Shown here piece after piece: positions 38,238 through 50,900 of a DNA stretch of 64,000 nucleotides. Made by a program: the position numbers and the translations under genes. The notes beneath the pieces are model-generated. The model saw only the letters and a program-made list of their open reading frames with translations, was not told the DNA's origin and made no database searches. This DNA is from Melastoma dodecandrum. Taxonomy: Eukaryota > Streptophyta > Magnoliopsida > Myrtales > Melastomataceae. The stretch spans positions 5,146,001 to 5,210,000 of the forward strand of contig JARUPY010000606.1 in assembly GCA_029817715.1 (NCBI GenBank), read 5' to 3'. Each line of letters starts with the position of its first letter. The first letter of the stretch is position 1.

Positions 38238-38242
38238 TTGCC
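38238..38242. repeat. Right target-site duplication TTGCC of the copia element
   Basis: Perfect match to 33457-33461. Confidence 0.7.
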
Positions 38243-39010
38243 TGGATAAGAGATCAGAACAAGACCGTCATCTCGATGGCAATAGACATGGGAGCCTCGT
38301 TCAGCAACTGAGAGGTCTGGCGCTCTAATGCATCACGGCCCTGTTTCCGATTCACTCCTTCGGGCTCTTTGATGGTGCAATTGACTCGCTGATGATAGAC
38401 TTCATCCTGTTTGGCAGGGAATCAGTACTCCAACCGGTGGAATGCGATGGATAGACCAACTAGTTCTTCTGCAACAGGCAGGACCATCGTCATAATCATC
38501 CCCACACATGGATACTCCAGCAGTTACTTACAGATACAAAATATCATAAGCGGTGCGCCTACCCAAAGATCCAACGCCAAAATCTTATCTCCCTGCAGAA
38601 TTAAGGAAGCCAGCTAAGGAAGTGTGATGAATTATCACCCGGGATGATACTGAATCCCACGAGAGCATCGTTGCCCTTAACTAGGGAGGCCATGTTGAAC
38701 TGCATAAAGCCAGTTTCCGGCTCCATTGCAAGTGCAAGTGCAAGGCAGTAATGTGTTTTTAACCATTCTCAACAAGGAAATGACAACAAAGTTTGTGGGT
38801 CGAATCCCATACAAGATTACGAGATGAAGTGATGCCTTGGTTGGGAAATAAAATCAAACAGATCATCTACACGGATCGGCCCCGGAAAAGGGCTTCTGAG
38901 ATCATCGTGTGTGTGGCTGACATTTCTTGCCCAGAATTTCTAGGGCTTTTTCGAGGCACCCACCTCAGAATTATTTGCGAAGCGAGAGGTCAAGGTGATT
39001 TCTTCGGCCG
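38243..39010. other. Flank of the copia element, unrecognised coding-like sequence on the minus strand
   Basis: The minus strand holds short protein-like runs, such as METGFMQ-like text, SLVKGNDALVGFSIIPGD near 38640-38710 and LLNEAPMSIAIEMTVLF near 38260-38310. They are separated by stops and match no family I recognise. They may be the remains of a gene into which the element inserted. I do not assign a function. Confidence 0.25.
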
Positions 39011-40459
39011 GGATGCTCGGCTGCGGAGCTCAAGACCGCCTTTCGATCAAAGGTACAAACGAAATCCCGTTTTACCTGGAATGTTGTCAGTTTGTCTGAT
39101 TGTTTGTCTTCCTGCTATGGTTTTTGAGTTGAAGGTGAAGCAGTTTCATCCCGATGTCAGCACGGCCGGGGGACCGACGTCATGATCGAACGTGTGATTC
39201 GAGCGCATGAGGTACTGGAAAGAGAGCTCTAGACTTTGTAGATTGCTAATTTTATTGCACAATCGAGTTTCTTCAGGCACTTCTGTCTTAGTAATCTGTT
39301 GTCTTGCCTTTGGGCTCGTGGCCGATTACCTGGTTATTGTTGGTGACTGTGGTTTCGTCATGCGAAAGGCGTTTGCCGTCAATGTGAAAGGCGTTTGCCG
39401 TCATGCAAGAGCTTTTCCACAATCTTGTACCTGTTGCAAAGAACTGGTAACGGATGTTTTATGAACAGAGATCGGGATGTTGGCGATGGTTGATGGTGTT
39501 TGTCAGATGTTGTCCTGCTACAGCCATCCAGAGATCATCGAGAGGTAGCAGAATGTTCCCACCCTCTTAGTCATCCTCCAATCATCTTTATTCTGTTTTA
39601 CTCTTGAGAAGTCAAGATGCACTGGTGAAAAAGGGTTGCAGTGCCAACATGGTGTGCGGTTTTCTGCTTTGTTGCAGTGAGTGCTTGAATCTTTTCGACA
39701 ATCCAGAGCGTGAAGCTCTCGACGTGTTTGTCAGAGAGCTTCTTTGTATTGGCAAAGGTATGCTATTCTGCCTGTATACCTTTGTCCATGTGAACGCAAA
39801 GTTTAGCATTCATACGATGTGAAGGGATCACAACTTCTGTATCTGTCATCGAAAGAGTGCCCGTATTCCTGCATGAAAACAGCACCGCATGCTTTCACTT
39901 TTACGACAGCTAGAGGTACTGCAAGAGCAACCTCTCAGATGCATGTAGTTTTTCAGGCCGTGAGTTGCAGCGAATTCTTGCGAGAACCATTGAAGCTGCT
40001 CTCTTAATCAGGAATTGAGGAAGACTATGACATTCAGGTATGCTGTATCTATTACGTGACTCCTCAATGTGTCATCCTTGAGGAATTGCTTGACAGGTCT
40101 TCCCGGTAAACCTTTGGCTTCAACAGGTTTTCCATTTGATTTTAGTACCACCGGCCATAGAAACCACTGCATCCAATACACAGCTTTATTTCCTGTTGCA
40201 GTATAATGGATGTGCCATATGATAGATACTTCAGAGAGGCAGACTTGCTCTGTTCTCTCATCATCAAAGCTAAGTTCGAGAATAATCGTAACACAAGGCC
40301 AAGGACGCAGCCCGCGAGTTCTACTAAAACACGTGGACTGGGATTAGGTGAAGTGCCTTCATTGCCCATGCATGAGCAGAAAGGATGGTTGCCAAATGCT
40401 CAACGAAGTTTGAGAAGAAGCGTATTGCCTGGGACCACTGCTGTACTTATCTTTGGCTA
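39011..40459 (+). pseudogene. Chloroplast DnaJ / ferredoxin-like protein (DJC76/77/82 type), decayed
   Basis: Exon remnants with GT-AG borders follow the family order. The J-domain end AAELKTAFRSK (to 39052) joins VKQFHPDVSTAGGPT (39135-39211), which holds the HPD motif. EREALDVFVRELLCIGK (39678-39757) joins ECPYSCMKTAPHAFTFTTA (39856-~39938), the 4Fe-4S ferredoxin-like part. EDYDIQVCCIYYVTPQCVI is at ~40015-40090 and VPYDRYFREADLLCSLIIKA then KFENNR at 40201-40459. Defects: a frameshift in the HPD exon (TGA in ...GGPTS*, with MIERVIRAHE in another frame), no J-domain start or transit peptide, and loss of the segment carrying the fourth cluster Cys (family 'AVGQCPxxC'). These proteins are thylakoid-linked J-proteins. 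This copy cannot make one. Confidence 0.75.
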
Positions 40460-41036
40460 AACTTCTGCTAGTACCAACCAGGAACGCATCAGACATAATC
40501 ACCGTATCCCCTTTCTAGGTGATTTCCAAAACTTTCTTTCCGACAATCTCGCGATCAATTCCCAGAAAACAATGCAATGCACTGAAATTCAGGAGCCGCC
40601 TCCATAGAATTCCGTCGGCATGCCATGTATTAAGATTAGGTTTTAGACTTACTTGAATGTCGGCATGTCATAGCTAGCAATTAATTGCAGTGGTCCTAGT
40701 AGTCATTTTCAGCTGTCTTTATTGACTAAGGTTGCCTTTCAATTCACAGAAAACAACACAAGAATTTCAGATTTATGCATACATACATATATATATAATG
40801 TGGCTGAAGTATAATTAATTGGGGGTGTAAGTTTCGTTAATGTCAATCTGTCAACCACCACCGATCTGTGTTTGGCGTCTCTCTGCCTGCATTAAATATA
40901 GGAGATGAATCGTGAACTCTAAACTGTAAACTTAAAATTTACCATCTCAGTGGAGCTTCTTCCGATCGAAGCTTTCCCGAAGAGCCGATGTCCAAATCGA
41001 ATCCCTGCTCAAGAGCAGTTCCGTGTTCTCACAGGG
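40460..41036. promoter_or_regulatory. Upstream region of the receptor kinase
   Basis: ATACATATATATATAA near 40783-40798 is a TA-rich stretch, and TTAAATATAGG near 40892 a TATA-like site ~145 bp before the ATG. No coding region is supported. The frame open upstream of the ATG from about 40950 has no ATG and is taken as leader. Confidence 0.45.
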
Positions 41037-44000
41037 ATGGACATGGAGAAGATTTCGGCGCTTGCTGCCTTGTTGTATCTCGCTCGTCTAGTTCAGCTTT
41101 CAGCTTCAGCATATCAAGCTTGTGAGAACTCCACAGACTGCCAGGCCCTTCTCAAGTTCAAGGATGGGATAACTCATGATCCGGATGACCACCTCCGGTC
41201 CTGGAACATGGGGAACCCATTTTGCAACTGGAGCGGAGTGACCTGTCGTACGAACACGGGGAACCGTGTCGAGGCGGTGGACCTTGGAGCAAAAGGCTTA
41301 GACGGAAGTATCTCCCCGTCCTTGTTCAATCTTTCCTTTCTTACTAGACTATCCTTGCAAGGAAATGGCTTCTCTGGGGCAATATCCGATGGTATAGGTC
41401 GACTTTCCGAGCTGAAATTCATGAACTTGAGTGGGAATAAACTTGGGGGTGTGATTCCCAAGGCCATCCGTTTCTGCAGAAAGTTGGAAACCATAGACAT
41501 GACTATGAACAATCTGGTGGGGGTTATTCCCGATGAGCTTGGCCTGATGGAGAGCCTGTCTTACTTGGCCCTTTCTGTGAATAACCTCACCGGGCATATC
41601 CCGTCGTCATTGTCCAATTTGACAAGGTTGACGCAGTTGGAATTGGCTACTAATTACCTTACAGGAAATATCCCGTCGGAGCTCGGGGAGTTAAAGAATT
41701 TGGAGATAATGTATCTGCATTTGAACTATCTCGAAGGATCCATCCCTCCATCCATAAGTAACTGCACCTCCTTACGAGAAATTTCGTTGGAGGCAAATCG
41801 GTTGACTGGCGAGGTTTCGCCAGAGTTGGGACTCGGGATGCAGAATTTGGAGAAGATGTATCTGCTTATGAATAGCCTGAATGGTGAGATCCCAATCACC
41901 CTTGCTAATCTGTCGAAGCTGACATTGCTTGATCTTAGCATGAACAGAATGGAGGGAAGAGTTCCCCTGGAGTTGAGCAGATTGAAAAACCTCAAGATTC
42001 TTTACCTTCATTCCAATGACTTTGTCAGCGGATCAAGCGAATCAACATTCGACCTCCTCACAGCTCTCACAAACTGCACGTATTTGCGGAAACTACACCT
42101 CGGTTCCTGTTTATTTTCAGGGAATTTGCCTGCCTCTGTTGGCGATCTTTCAGCAGATCTCTATTACTTCAATCTCCTTGACAACCATCTGACTGGAGAC
42201 ATACCGGCTGGAATCGGGAATCTAAGCAGGCTGATGACCCTTAATCTGGGCTACAACCGCTTTAGCGGGACATTACCGGTCACTCTGGGTAACCTTCAGA
42301 AGTTGCAGAGGCTGTACATGGGAAACAACAATCTCCGTGGAAAGATTCCAAGTGAGATAGGGAATATGGCTAACCTTGGCTTATTAGACCTTGGACAAAA
42401 CTTCCTTGGTGGTCCCATCCCTTCGGCACTCGGGAGTCTTTCACAGCTGAGATATCTGCACCTTTGTCGGAACAACCTTTCTGGGTATATTCCCACTGAA
42501 ATCACGAGTAGCTCTCGTCTCTTGTTCCTTGACTTGTCCTTCAACAATTTACAAGGTCCCATTCCCAGTGAGCTGGGACGCTTAACCGAGTTAGCTCTGT
42601 CCCTCAACTTTTCAAACAACAACTTGGAAGGAAAAATACCTGGAAGCATTGGAAATCTCATTACTCTAGAGGCGATTGACCTATCGATGAACAAGATCTC
42701 CGGAGAAATACCAAGTTTACTTGGGAACTGCATATCTCTGGTTCTGTTGAATCTGTCACACAACCGAATAGAAGGTAGCATCCCTGACTCGTTGGAGAAA
42801 ATCAGAAATCTCGAACTGCTTGACCTGGCTTATAACAGCATAAGTGGTAGCATCCCAGCCTGGATCGTGAATTACCCATCACTGAAAAGTCTCAACTTTT
42901 CCTTCAACAATCTCTCCGGCGCCGTTCCGGATTTGGGAAAACTGAACAATATCAATGGAAGCTCGCTGCTGGGAAACCTTGGTCTGTGCGATGGCCCGGC
43001 TTCAATGAAACTCACTCCCTGTCATGACAAGAAGAAAAGTCGACGCAGGCGAATAAAGTGGCTTTTCTATGCATTCCCTGTCGCCTTGTTGTGTATCATA
43101 GTGATTCTTTCGGTCGTCTGTTGTATCCGCAGGTTATTTACCAAAAGGGAAACTATTGAAAGAGAGGAGCAACCGGAGGAGATAGCTTGCCTGACATATA
43201 CTCAAAAGGAGCTGGAGATAGCAACCGATGGGTTTAGAGACTCCAATCTGATCGGTAAAGGAAGCTTTGGAAGTGTATATAAGGCACTTCTTGGAGACGA
43301 TGACCGCAAAACTGTCGTAGCCGTCAAAGTCCTCGACAATAAGACTTTAGAGAGTCAGAGAACCTTTAGGAGAGAGTGTCAGATCTTATCCTCAGTCAAG
43401 CATAGAAATCTGGTTCGGATGATTGGATCTACATGGACTCCGGATTGCAAAGCTCTTATTCTGGAATACATCGGAAACGGAAATCTGGAACAGCATCTTT
43501 ATCCTAATGGAACTTTGGAAGGAGGCTGTAAGTTGAGTCTTGACGAGAAGGCTTCAATACTGTTAGACATCGCCAACGGTTTGGCATATCTCCACGAGCA
43601 ATGTCCTGTGCAAGTCATACATTGCGATCTCAAACCACGGAACGTGCTTCTTGATGAGGATTTGGTGGCTCACGTGGCAGATTTCGGAGTAGGGAAGCTC
43701 ATTTTGGGTGATAAAAAGAAAGGCGATCTCGCCACAACGAATTTCCTCAGAGGAACTATTGGATATATTCCCCCAGGTAACATTCCAGCGTTAGCGATTC
43801 TCTGAAAAGAGTGTCGAGGTTTCCTTTGGATGATCACCTGCTGTTTGCCTCTCTGTTTGTCACAAAACAAGAATACTGGTTATAACTTTCATGGTTTGAG
43901 AGTTGGTGACTTACCGCTAAAGATATTGCTCTTTGCAGAGCACGGACAAGGGATTGTATCGATAAAAGGGGATGTTTATAGCTACGGGGTGATGCTCCTT

Positions 44001-44291
44001 GAGATGCTCACTGGGAGAAAGCCGACAAGCGAATTTTTCTCCGAAGATCTTGATCTTAGAAAATGGGTGGCCTCCGCACTTCCAGACAATGTGGGGGACA
44101 TCATTGACATGCCACCGGAGGAGGAGGTGGATCTGAGCAGTCATGCCAAATTCAGTAGATTTAAGAAATGTTGCATTGACTTGCTCGAAATCGGCATTGT
44201 TTGCACTGAAGAGAACCCTCAGAATCGCCGTGCCATGTCCGACGTGGTACGAAGACTGGAGCAGGTGATAAAAGAAATGAAACAAGACTAG
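41037..44291 (+). CDS. LRR receptor-like kinase, subfamily XII (Xa21/EFR/FLS2-like), non-RD
   Basis: Two exons, 41037-43776 and 43939-44291, give 1030 aa. Order: signal peptide (MEKISALAALLYLARLVQLS), LRR N-terminal cap (CENSTDCQALLKFKDGI and CNWSGVTC), about 20 plant-type LRRs (LxxLxLxxNxLxGxIPxxLxxL), a paired-Cys end (GLCDGP...TPCHDKK), one membrane helix (WLFYAFPVALLCIIVILSVV), then the kinase. Kinase motifs: GKGSFGSVYKA, VAVKVL, catalytic loop VIHCDLKPRNVLL and DFGVGK. Cys before the catalytic Asp makes it non-RD, the class of immune receptors of Xa21/EFR/FLS2. The 162-nt intron splits the activation segment at GYIPP/E, the conserved intron place of this subfamily. The APE motif reads PPE. 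Ligand cannot be predicted. Without splicing the frame would end soon after the donor, leaving a kinase-truncated form. Confidence 0.95.
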
Positions 44292-44795
44292 GAATGACTC
44301 CAGCAACACAATCTCAACGGGGACCCCATCTTAAGTTTCAGTTCTTTTAATTGCGTAATAAGATAAGTATGCTGGGGGACTCCCTGAAGATAAAAGATGC
44401 AGCAGGAGAATCAACTCAGAAAGCTTAGTCGTATTTAATCACAACGCAACCAAGGAGCAATACACACAATTCTCCCTCCCTTTCCCTTTTCCGGGAAATC
44501 TTGGAAAAACCAATCCAATTCTTCTATAAATTGCCATTGATTTAAAAAAACATCAGGAAGGGGGTGGCAAATAAACGGGACACGAAGAAATAGGTGCGCA
44601 TTAAGTTCTACGACATCTTCCCCCATCTTCTCAGTCATTTCTTATCTCAGACATACAAAGCAGACTATACAGCAGTGAAAGGAATAATTGGAATTAGAAC
44701 TTGACCAACCTTCTTCTTCTTCTTCTCCTTCTGCTTCTCTTCTCATGTCCAACAACATGGCTGTTGAAGATATCATCAAGATAGAAGGCGGAAGA
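44292..44795. other. Convergent 3' flanks of the receptor kinase and DUF1995 genes
   Basis: No gene recognised. A TTC run lies at about 44712-44738. Confidence 0.45.
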
Positions 44796-47587
44796 CTACT
44801 TCGAAATCGCTTTCATAAAACGGTTAAATGATGAGAACATCCCCGCTGCTTGATCGAAGAAAGATGGGCCTTTATCAGAAGACTCTGACTTATCTCCCAC
44901 ATTCCCAAAAATTATCTGCAATACGAGGTGAGGATTATATCCCTTTGCATAGACTGCACCTCCATTATCTTCTTCCGAATCCCTACTCATCTTTACAAAA
45001 CTAACCTCTAGTTCTTCTGCATCCGGCCGGCTAACCATTTCCTTTGCTAGCAAATACCTGTTCGGCCTGTCCTTATCATCGTAGAACACTTTCCAAAGCC
45101 TGGAAAGCACCCCAGTGAAGGCCAACGGTAAAGAGGACTAGAAATTTCAGCATTCAAAACCATCACTAACACAAGTTTCTCATCATAAGTGACTGCCTAA
45201 AAGGAGAATAAACATTACCACCACAAAAATTTCAGTTCCAAAGTGGTTCTTTTGAAATTATTCAGTCAGATAGAGCTAGGGCAAGAAACACAGCTTACCC
45301 AGGGTAACAACGGAATACAGCTCCGGCAGCGAAGGGCCTCATCGAGTAGACCACCGTGAAAGTGCTGCAAAACAGTTAGGTATTTGTATATATTTAACAG
45401 CTTGCCAACAGACCAACTAGGTTTCTTTGTTCACAATAAAACAAAGAAATTTAAAAAAAAAGCTGATCTACTGCTGGAAGAAAAGAACAACATTGCCAAG
45501 AGTCTTATTCTTAGCTGTTTCAAATAATCTAATCCCTCATTATCATCCATTGAAGATAAAATGAAGGGGGAAAGGATGTACCCACCTTAAAAAGAATCTT
45601 CTCAGTTTTCGGACATTAAAACCCACTCCAACATCTTCACTGACAAGCCTCGGATTCCACATGATCAGAGGTCTAGGCTGGAATCATATGTGGGTTACAT
45701 GGTAAGAAATAACAGATAAAAGGCGTGTTGACAAATTTGTAAGCGCACAAAACATGCTTTCCATGAATGAGCGCCCAAGTAGATGCAAAACAATCACGGG
45801 AGAAGTGTGTATTGTCTATAGATGCAAATATCTTGATGTATGCATACACCAGACAAAGATACAACGGGAGAAAATCAGCATTCTCAAAAAATGCCTCCTT
45901 TATAAGGGTTTTCAGCGGAAATTTCAGATCAATTTTCTGAACAAGGAGAAATTGACTGTCCATCGATTTATATAACATATATGGCTTATGTTTTTTCAAT
46001 AGATATGCATGAAACTATGTAGAAATTTATTTTAAAGCATCCAATGCTTCTAATAAGTTCAAAGCAAACCAAACTTCAAGAGCTGGGAATAGTCCATCTT
46101 CCTACCGGATCATCTGACAGTTGAGAGGCAATACGTTCAACATATTCCAACATCTGATAATCTGGAACTACCATGACAACAATTTCATCATCCTTTTCCA
46201 CCGGCTTCCGGTCACTTAAGCTGTCTTAGAAAAAGCACAAGGTACAACGGTGAATTTTCAGCTGAAAGGGTGCATGACATGCAGACAAATGACACTAGCT
46301 GTACCTGGAGAATCCAAAGGCAGCATCCTTCCATCTATACTTTAGAAGAGCGGCAGCGCCAGTATCAGGAAATACAGCTTTGATTCTCTAGCAAATATTT
46401 TGCAATTCCATTCAATTAACTAGCATAAATTCATGGAAGAAGAAGAAAGGATCCTCAAATAGCTGCAAACCTGGCATCCTGTTTCTTCAATGAGTGTATC
46501 CAGAAATACCCTAGACAACTCCCATAACTCAGCTTGTGCACCTTCATCATCGAGAAACGTCAGCTGTGGAATTAAGAGCTCAACCTGCAAGACAATGAAA
46601 GTTTCACCAAAGCAATACATAATGGTGTTGCCAGCCAAAGTTAAAGACCGTAAATTTCCCAGGATTTTGGGCAGGAGTCGACCCCTCTTAAGCTCCATGC
46701 TAGTTCCTTCGTATATTCTGGATTGGACTCTGGACCATTTATCCGAACAGTAAATATATGTGCTTTTTACTCATAGAAGAGATGTATGTACATATCTCTA
46801 GCCCTGGCGACAGCATGCATGCATTTTAACTGTCTGGCCGACTGAAAAGCCTCCACACCAAGATCCATTGCCACGTCTTAAGTGTTATATCCATCTTCAT
46901 CATTAGCATAACAAGCATGGAAATAGAAACAGATCACTATGCAAACGCCAAGGCGAACCAAGATGCAATAGACCCCAAGAAAAGAGAAGGAGAATATCTT
47001 CCAATCCACGTGAAAACAAGATTCGTTGTATGGGGAGCCTTACGATTCCTCTCAACCCTCCGGAAGACACAAATGCGGCGGCAGCTTCCCCCGACTGCCT
47101 GACCGCACCATCCAAATCCGAAGGCAAGCAGCTGCAACATGAAACAACATCGTCATTTTCGTCACAATCAACTCCGCCTCTCTAATCCATTTAATCCAAC
47201 ACACACAAGGACCACAGCTGCATCCAATCACATCACAACGCAACACAAAAACACGCCGAACTCGAACTCCTCGACAGCTAACCTGTCGTCCTCTTCAACA
47301 ACCTCAAACGCCGTCATCCCATCCAAGGTACCCGCAGAAAAATCCTCCTCAGCACCCTCCGACGGCGACACTCCGTCGAATTTGTCGAACTTAGCACGCC
47401 TCTTGAATCCGGACAGGCGCTCATGACGGTTCGGGCCATAACGGCCAACCGAGGACAAGAAGGGAAGGGAAGTTCCGCGGGAAGTGAGGCGGAACTCGGC
47501 GTCGACGGACGTTGGAGCATCAAAGCTGCGGATCAACGAACACCAGCTCCGGACCGACGACGCAGCAGATGGAACCGCCATAGCCAT
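44796..47587 (-). CDS. DUF1995 domain chloroplast protein
   Basis: Eight exons (minus: 47587-47283, 47131-47044, 46584-46471, 46387-46305, 46220-46106, 45677-45586, 45364-45299, 45099-44796) give 388 aa. The first ~45 residues (MAMAVPSAASSVRSWCSL...) are Ser/Arg-rich and fit a plastid transit peptide. The DUF1995 core follows: LDGAVRQSGEAAAAFVSSG, VELLIPQLTFLDDEGAQAEL, RIKAVFPDTGAAALLKYRW, DDEIVVMVVPDYQMLE, PRPLIMWNPRLVS and TVVYSMRPFAAGAVFRCYPG. DUF1995 proteins are plastid proteins found in algae and plants; LPA3 in PSII assembly carries the same domain, but this gene is closer to the uncharacterised branch. It is head-to-head with the kinesin-14 gene, 319 bp apart. Confidence 0.9.
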
Positions 47588-47906
47588 AGTGGATGAATCA
47601 ACGAATAGTAAGAAAAAGACATTAAAATATCACCACTTCGTTTGGGCCTATTGGGCCTTGGGAAATGTTGGGCTTGGGCCCGTTTAGTGTCTTAAAGGTA
47701 GGGGAGAGGAAGAGGAGATATCCGTTACCCCAATCGGGACGATCCGACGGCTCATATTCGTTTCCTCAAAATTCAAATTTCTCTTACCCCACCCGCCGAA
47801 GCACCAAAGAAACGCTCCAAACCAATTTCCTCATCCCCTTTCTCTCTGGATCTGCCTCTCGAGCTCTGCCGCCATACCATTGCGCAGTCGAAATCGAAAC
47901 TTCTCG
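47588..47906. promoter_or_regulatory. Bidirectional promoter between DUF1995 and kinesin-14 genes, four TGGGCY motifs
   Basis: The two start codons are 319 bp apart on opposite strands. TGGGCC at 47643-47648, 47652-47657 and 47675-47680 and TGGGCT at 47669-47674 form a tight site II cluster nearer the DUF1995 start. Compact divergent spacing with site II clusters is typical of plant bidirectional promoters. Confidence 0.65.
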
Positions 47907-50900
47907 ATGGAGGGTGAGTTCCGAGTCCTTACAAAGGATTCGTGTTGCTGACGATTCGATGAGTTCTTTGTAAGATATCCCGCGTCTTCTAGGTTTTCCC
48001 ATAGATCCGACGGTCGATATGCTCGCCGAGGAGTTCGAGCGCATCGTCCTTGATTCAGCACGAAACCGATCCTCCGCTGACAAATCATCAGGTTAGCCTG
48101 GGGGTTTGTCGATCGAGCTTCGGTCTTTCAGATGGACGTTTCTAATCTGGATCTTGATTTTCCGCATATGCTTTTGGTTGGACTGGGAATTCCTTGAGTG
48201 AGGATTCATATTGCTGGGTTTCCGCTTAGTCATTTGCAGCGGCCTGATTTTGGATCATTTTCTTGTTCTAGAGATGCATGTTGACGGCGGTTGAATGTAA
48301 GACGTAGTGATTCCTTTTTGAAGCAATTATTTTATGATCTGTAGGTGTTGTTGAGCGTGCTTTTGAAAACGGTGTTCTGAATGAAGGAGTGGTTGAGATG
48401 GGAGGGAAGAAGGAATCTTGTTCTAGTGAAACTCAAGAGAATGAGGATTCCATTCATAGGAGCGGCGAGGAAAATGAAAAAGATGAGTCGTCGCCGGATC
48501 AGGGGCAGACCCTTCCTATCTTGAGGAAGATCCTCCATCTTAGCTCCAACATGCAGGTGAAAGTCATTTTGATTCCTTCCTTTTTTCCAACTTCAGTGGT
48601 TACATTCAAAGGGTCGGCACAATTATCTGCAAAATGTTGATATTTTCCGCTCGTTGGTTTTAGAGGATTCAAGTTAGCATGCCGTTCTTACTAATTGAAA
48701 AAAGATGGAATGATCTCTAGGATTTGAAAAGAGAGTACGCCCTCCTCGCTGATGCAGTGAAGGGCTTCAGAACAGACTCGTATGTTGGCCCAGAATGTTT
48801 TGAGAAGTTTGAGTATATGGGTGAGAGTTTGGGGTGATCCTATACAGTGTTTCTAAGCTCCAGTCATTGTTCACGGGATTGACTTTTTGCCTGCTTGTGC
48901 TTCTCGTTTCAGCTAATGAGTACGATCAATTGAAGAAGAAATATCTCAGAGAGTCTCAGGACAGGAAGAGATTGTACAACGAAGTGATTGAACTTAGAGG
49001 GAATATCAGGGTGTTTTGTAGGTGTAGACCTTTGAATGCTGAAGAAATCGAGAAGGGATCCGTTTCCGTTATAGAATTCGAGACATCGCTGGACAACGAG
49101 CTTCAAGTTACCTGTTCTGATTCTTCGAAGAAAAATTTTAGGTTTGATCACGTGTTTAAGCCGGAGGACAGTCAAGGTACTATGAAAATTTCTCCTTTTC
49201 TAAACATTGAATGATCTCTGCCTTGGATAAGGATTTAAATATTTCTTTCATATTATTTCTGCAGAGGCTGTTTTTGCACAAACTAAACCTATCATCACTT
49301 CAGTACTGGATGGGTATAATGTTTGCATATTTGCTTATGGGCAAACGGGCACCGGAAAGACATTCACAATGGAAGGTACACAACAAGATAGAGGGGTCAA
49401 CTATCGCACCTTGGAGGAGTTGTTCCGGATGTCAGAAGAAAGGAATGGAGTGATGAAGTATGATCTGTTTGTCAGCATGCTCGAGGTTTACAATGAAAAG
49501 ATCAGGGATCTCCTGCTGGACAATAATGACCAGACAATTAAGAAGTAAAGCCTTGCTGTTTTCTGTTCTTTTCTGCTTGTTTATCCTCTCCTTCACGACA
49601 AGTATATCCTCACAAATTCTACACTTTGGATGAAAGGTTGGAAGTAAAGCAAGCAGCAGATGGAACACAAGAGGTTCCTGGACTGGTTGAATCCCATGTT
49701 TTTAGCACCCAGGAAGTATGGGAAATTCTAAAACGTGGAAGCAGAGCAAGATCTGTTGGATCCACGAGTGCTAATGAACTAAGTAGCCGCTCTCACTGGT
49801 AATTTTCTTGATAAATTCAACAGTCCTAGCTTCTGTCCTTCACATATTTCTACTCGGAGCTTCACATGTCACTCATTGTCATGGATTTTCTCCATGTAGC
49901 TTGCTGCGGGTAACTGTGAAGGGAGAGAATCTAGTCAATGGACAGAAGACAAGGAGCCATCTATGGATGGTGGATCTGGCGGGGAGTGAGCGTGTTGGAA
50001 GAATTGAAGCTGAGGGTGAACGGTTGAAAGAATCTCAGTTTATCAACAAGTCACTTTCAGCACTCGGCGATGTGATCTCGGCCCTTGCGTCCAAATCAGC
50101 ACACATTCCTTACAGGTCTGCTCCCATGTCTCCTTTCTGCTATCTATGTACCCTTTGTAAATCTATGTACCCTTTGTAAACACCCATTATATCATATAGA
50201 AGTAGACAACTCACGGTTGCTCTATCCATTTTCAACAGAAACACCAAGCTCACACACATGCTGCAGAGTTCTCTAGGTGAACTTTCTCTTGGAAAAAATT
50301 TGATTCTTCGAGAGAGACGGCTCTGCCTTATTTTTCTCAGAACATAACATTACTGAACTTGTCCTTGAAATCCCGTCACTTTGCAGGCGGAGATTGTAAG
50401 ACGTTGATGTTTGTCCAGATAAGCCCTCATCCCTCGGATGTTGGGGAAACTCTCTGTTCACTCAACTTTGCCAGTCGAGTACGAGGAGTTGAGAGCGGCC
50501 CCGCCCGGAAGCAGGCTGACATGGGCGAGCTTCTCAAATACAAACAAATGGTACACAACAACCTGTAACTTCCAGCTAATTCGCTCGTTTGTAGGCTAAC
50601 TAGAATTGCATCGGTTGAAAAGGTGGAGAAACTCAAGCACGATGACAAGGAAACCAGAAAGTTACAGGAGAACGTACAGTCGTTGCAGTTGAGGCTCACT
50701 GCCAGGGAGTACACTTGCCGTAGTCTTCAGGAGAAGGTCTGTGCTACCTAATCATTTCATTTTTCTTAGAATACGAGCATTCAGGTCTGAAATGCAGTGC
50801 TTTTTGAAATTCAGGTACGGGACCTGGAGAACCAACTTGCGGAAGAAAGGAAAACCAGGTTAAAACAGGAATCTAGAGCACAGAATGTTGCTGCCGCTGC

